The translations under genes and the position numbers were made by a program. From assembly GCA_963746955.1 (NCBI GenBank), contig CAVVDR010000004.1:310001-374000 (forward strand): a stretch of DNA of 64,000 nucleotides, given 5' to 3'. Position 1 is the first letter of the stretch. Every line of letters starts with the position of its first letter. Of this stretch, positions 61,438 through 64,000 are shown in pieces. This stretch comes from DASQBT01 sp963746955. Its GTDB lineage: Bacteria; Pseudomonadota; Gammaproteobacteria; Burkholderiales; Thiobacillaceae. Under the pieces are notes generated by a model that was not told where the DNA came from, ran no database searches, and saw nothing but the letters and a program-made list of their open reading frames with translations.

Positions 61438-63710
61438 GTGACCTGCGTGTCGACCCCGACGTCAGCTCCCCTCGCCGCCGCACTTGACCACCTCGCCGGG
61501 CTGGTTGAGCGCGTCACCTTCCACAATGAACAGAACGGTTATTGCGTTCTGCGCCTCAAGGTCAAGGGCGAGCGCGAGCTGATCACCCTGGTTGGCCATA
61601 CGCCTGCGGTTTCCCCCGGCGAATACGCCTCTGCTTCCGGGCACTGGGTCACGGATCGTGAACATGGCCGGCAGTTTCGCGCGGTGTTCGTCAAAATCTC
61701 TCCGCCCACCACCCTGACGGGCATCGAGCGCTACCTTGGCTCGGGCATGGTCAAAGGCATCGGACCTGTCTATGCCGGTAAACTGGTCAAGGCTTTCGGC
61801 ATCTCCGTCTTCGATGTCATTGAGACGCTCCCCGGACCGCCTGCGTGAAATCCCCGGAATCGGGGACGTTCGCGCCCGCAAGATCACATCGGGCTGGGCC
61901 GACCAGAAAGTCATCCGCAACATCATGGTGTTCCTGCACGCGCATGGCGTCTCCACCTCGCGGGCCGTGCGCATCTTCAAGACCTATGGTCCGGACGCCA
62001 TCGACATCGTGAGGGAGAATCCCTATCGGTTGGCCCGCGACATTCGCGGCATCGGCTTCCTCTCTGCCGACACCATCGCGCAAAAGATCGGCGTGGCCCT
62101 GGATTCTCCCCTGCGTGCCCAGGCCGGGATCTCCTACGCCCTGACTGAAGCGTCGGCCCAGGGCCACTGCGGGTTGCCCTATGCGGAACTGGTGCCCTTG
62201 GCAGTGAAGCTTCTTGATATCCCGGAATCGGTCATCGAAACGGCCATCGCCCAGGAAATCGAGGACCAGGTGCTGCTCCCCGATACGGTCGACGGCCAGC
62301 CCTGTGTGTTTCTGGCTCCCCTGTATTATGCCGAGCAATCCATCACCGCCCAGATCCGGCGCCTCAAGACTGACCTGACGACCCTGCCCGCCTTCGATGC
62401 CGACAAGGCGATACCCTGGGTCGAGCAGAAACTGTCCATCCAGTTAGCCGACAGCCAGAAGGAAGCGATCCGTCTTGCGCTGTCCTCCAAGCTCCTGGTG
62501 ATCACGGGTGGCCCCGGTGTCGGCAAGACCACCCTGGTGAACTCCATCCTGACCATCCTCGCCGCCAAGGGCGTCAAGCCCCTGCTGTGTGCGCCCACCG
62601 GGCGTGCAGCCAAGCGTCTCTCCGAATCGACGGGTCTGGAAGCCAGGACCATCCACCGCTTGCTGGAGGTCAATCCAGCCAATGGGCAGTTCAAGCGGAA
62701 CGAGGACATATCCCCTCGAATGCGATCTCCTGGTCGCCGACGAATGTTCGATGATCGATGTGCCGCTGGCGAACCAATTGCTCAAAGCCGTTGCTTCCAC
62801 CACGGCTGTGATTCTCGTGGGTGACATCGACCAACTCCCCTCGGTGGGCCCTGGGCAGTTCCTGGCGGACCTGATCGACTCGGGAGCGGTTCCGGTCATC
62901 CGACTCACCGAGGTATTCCGTCAGGCGGCCACATCGCGCATCGTGCGGTGTGCGCATCAGATCAATCAGGGGATCTATCCCAGCTTGCCCGAGAAAGGCG
63001 AGGAATCCGACTTCTATTTCGTTGCCGCCGAAGAAGCAGAGGCCATTGCGCAAACCGTGGTGGATTTGGTGAAAACGCGCCTGCCCAAAAAGTTCAATGT
63101 CGATCCGGTGCGCGACATTCAGGTGCTTTGCCCGATGAACCGGGGAATCACCGGAGCGCGGGGCCTCAACCAGTCCCTCCAGGAGGTGCTGAATCCCCCC
63201 AACGAAAACAGTGTGGACAAGTTTGGCTACCGTTTTAGCGTCGGTGACAAGGTGATGCAGATCGAGAACAACTATGACCGCGATGTCTACAACGGCGACA
63301 TCGGCTTTGTGACCGGCATTGATCAAGGCGAAGAAGAACTCACGGTGGAGTTCGATGGCCGGATGGTCAGCTATCCATTTGGCGAGCTGGATGAGCTCGT
63401 CCTCTGTTACGCAACGACGATCCACAAGTCGCAGGGTTCTGAATACCCGGTGGTGGTCATTCCCATCTCGACCCAGCACTACATGATGCTCAAGCGCAAT
63501 TTGATCTATACGGGCATCACTCGGGGCAAGACGCTGGTGGTGCTCGTCGGCCAGAAAAAGGCACTGGCCATCGCGGTCAAGGGAAAGCAGGTGGAACGGC
63601 GCTGGTCAAAGCTGAAGGAACGTCTTATCGCGGAAGGTGTTTCACCTTGGGTACGGACTGGCCATCGCGGTCAAGGGAAAGCAAATGAAACGGCGCTGGT
63701 CAAAGCTTAA
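61438..63710 (+). pseudogene. recD2: Frameshifted RecD2-type helicase
   Basis: Three frames rebuild one RecD2 protein. Part 1: VERVTFHNEQNGYCVLRLKV ... YLGSGMVKGIGPVYAGKLVK, FDVIETLP. Part 2 (after an extra C near 61828): DRLREIPGIG (helix-hairpin-helix) to the Walker A VITGGPGVGKTTLVNSIL. Part 3 (after an extra A near 62707): ECDLLVADECSMIDVPLANQ, TTIHKSQGSEYPVVVIPIST and NLIYTGITRGKTLVVLVGQK. Both shifts are single-base insertions. The 3' end is also disturbed by a 94-bp tandem duplication. The start is uncertain (GTG 61438 or GTG 61447). Confidence 0.8.
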
Positions 63711-63751
63711 GGAACGTCTTATCGCGGAAGGTGTTTCACCTCGGTACGGAC
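63564..63751 (+). repeat. 94-bp imperfect tandem duplication at the recD2 3' end
   Basis: 63564-63657 and 63658-63751 both begin CTGGCCATCGCGGTCAAGG and include CTTATCGCGGAAGGTGTTTC, with a few mismatches. Because 94 is not a multiple of 3, the second unit is read in another frame, replacing the natural C-terminus. Confidence 0.8.
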
Positions 63752-64000
63752 GGGCTGAGGTCAAGGATTCGGAAGAACCCCGTTTTTCAATTTCTGTTCG
63801 GCTGTCGCAGGGGCAGCCAGCGTGGAAGCATAGAGGCAAGCACGTCGTCCCTGAGGATAAAGTGATGATAGAGACTGGCGAGGCGTGAAATCCCGCAAGC
63901 CACAGGATCGTGTCGCCAAGCCAAGTATGGATGTTCGCTATAGTCGCGCCGGCATGATGCGACTTGCGAACGAGAGGTGGTATCTCCACGCCGGTAAGAA
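63752..64000. other. Window end, continuation of the second repeat frame
   Basis: The frame of the second repeat unit stays open to 63888, ending KVMIETGEA. An ATGATG at 63954 could start a gene cut by the window (MMRLANERWYLHAGK), with no further support. Confidence 0.3.

Noticed and set aside
1..64000. CRISPR array or cas genes
   Set aside because: No regularly spaced identical 25-40 bp repeats or Cas proteins were seen. The repeats found are paired, inverted or tandem duplications.

Overview
The window looks like chromosomal DNA of a betaproteobacterium, probably a sulfur- or metal-associated environmental lineage. This is inferred from gene content (SoxY, a Sco/PCuAC/CtaG copper-oxidase assembly set, c-type cytochromes, a ChrB-like protein, betaproteobacterial-type tRNA-Phe ends); no species is recognised. 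Two regions are ordinary and largely intact (about 1-8.3 kb and 47.3-59.8 kb). Between them lies a long accessory zone full of insertion elements, attachment-site remnants and decaying genes.

Layout. 0-5.7 kb: the end of a REC-PAS-GGDEF-EAL signalling protein, then a tightly overlapping potABCD polyamine transporter operon. 5.9-8.9 kb, minus strand: a small orphan gene, a copper/cytochrome oxidase assembly operon (ctaG, PCuAC chaperone, sco) and a methionine-rich secreted protein. 9-14 kb: sparse coding with a PAP2 phosphatase, a dead cytochrome c gene, a small secreted repeat protein, tiny membrane proteins and an orphan soxY. 14.3-18.9 kb: a MarR regulator plus a tripartite drug-efflux operon. 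19.4-24.7 kb: a three-gene accessory cassette (TIGR04255 protein, a WDGYG-motif protein and a third gene) whose third gene was hit by an IS630 element and by a 440-bp MITE-like element. A second inverted MITE copy lies beyond a GIY-YIG-like gene and just before a ChrB-like gene. 24.8-31.7 kb: an IS1380 element with target duplication, a frameshifted hydrolase, DUF4389, a broken transposase, DUF302, a SagB-type nitroreductase and a GST. 31.9-37.7 kb: a tyrosine integrase gene split by a recombinase-in-trio (RIT) element, with an IS1634-type element next to it. 37.8-43 kb: cytochrome c, small proteins and pseudogene fragments between two copies of a tRNA-Phe 3'-end/terminator module. 43.2-46.8 kb: an OmpA-like glycine-rich protein, a second IS1634-type element and the tail of a UvrD helicase. 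47.3-59.8 kb, minus strand: recC-recB-recD joined by ATGA overlaps, then a WYL regulator with a truncated DUF2779 gene and a tandem AAA+ ATPase. 60-64 kb: a small conserved protein, an integrase remnant, a DUF6398 protein and a frameshifted recD2 helicase ending in a 94-bp tandem duplication.

Main themes. (1) Three homologous copies of the tRNA-Phe 3' end with its terminator, all in one orientation, plus two half-copies, mark old island boundaries. (2) The third gene of the three-gene cassette can be rebuilt in frame across two insertions by removing each element and one target duplication; this is the best candidate for a poorly described system. (3) Many small-indel pseudogenes cluster in the accessory zone and recD2, while recCBD, pot and efflux genes are open, which argues for real decay over general sequencing error, although error cannot be excluded gene by gene.
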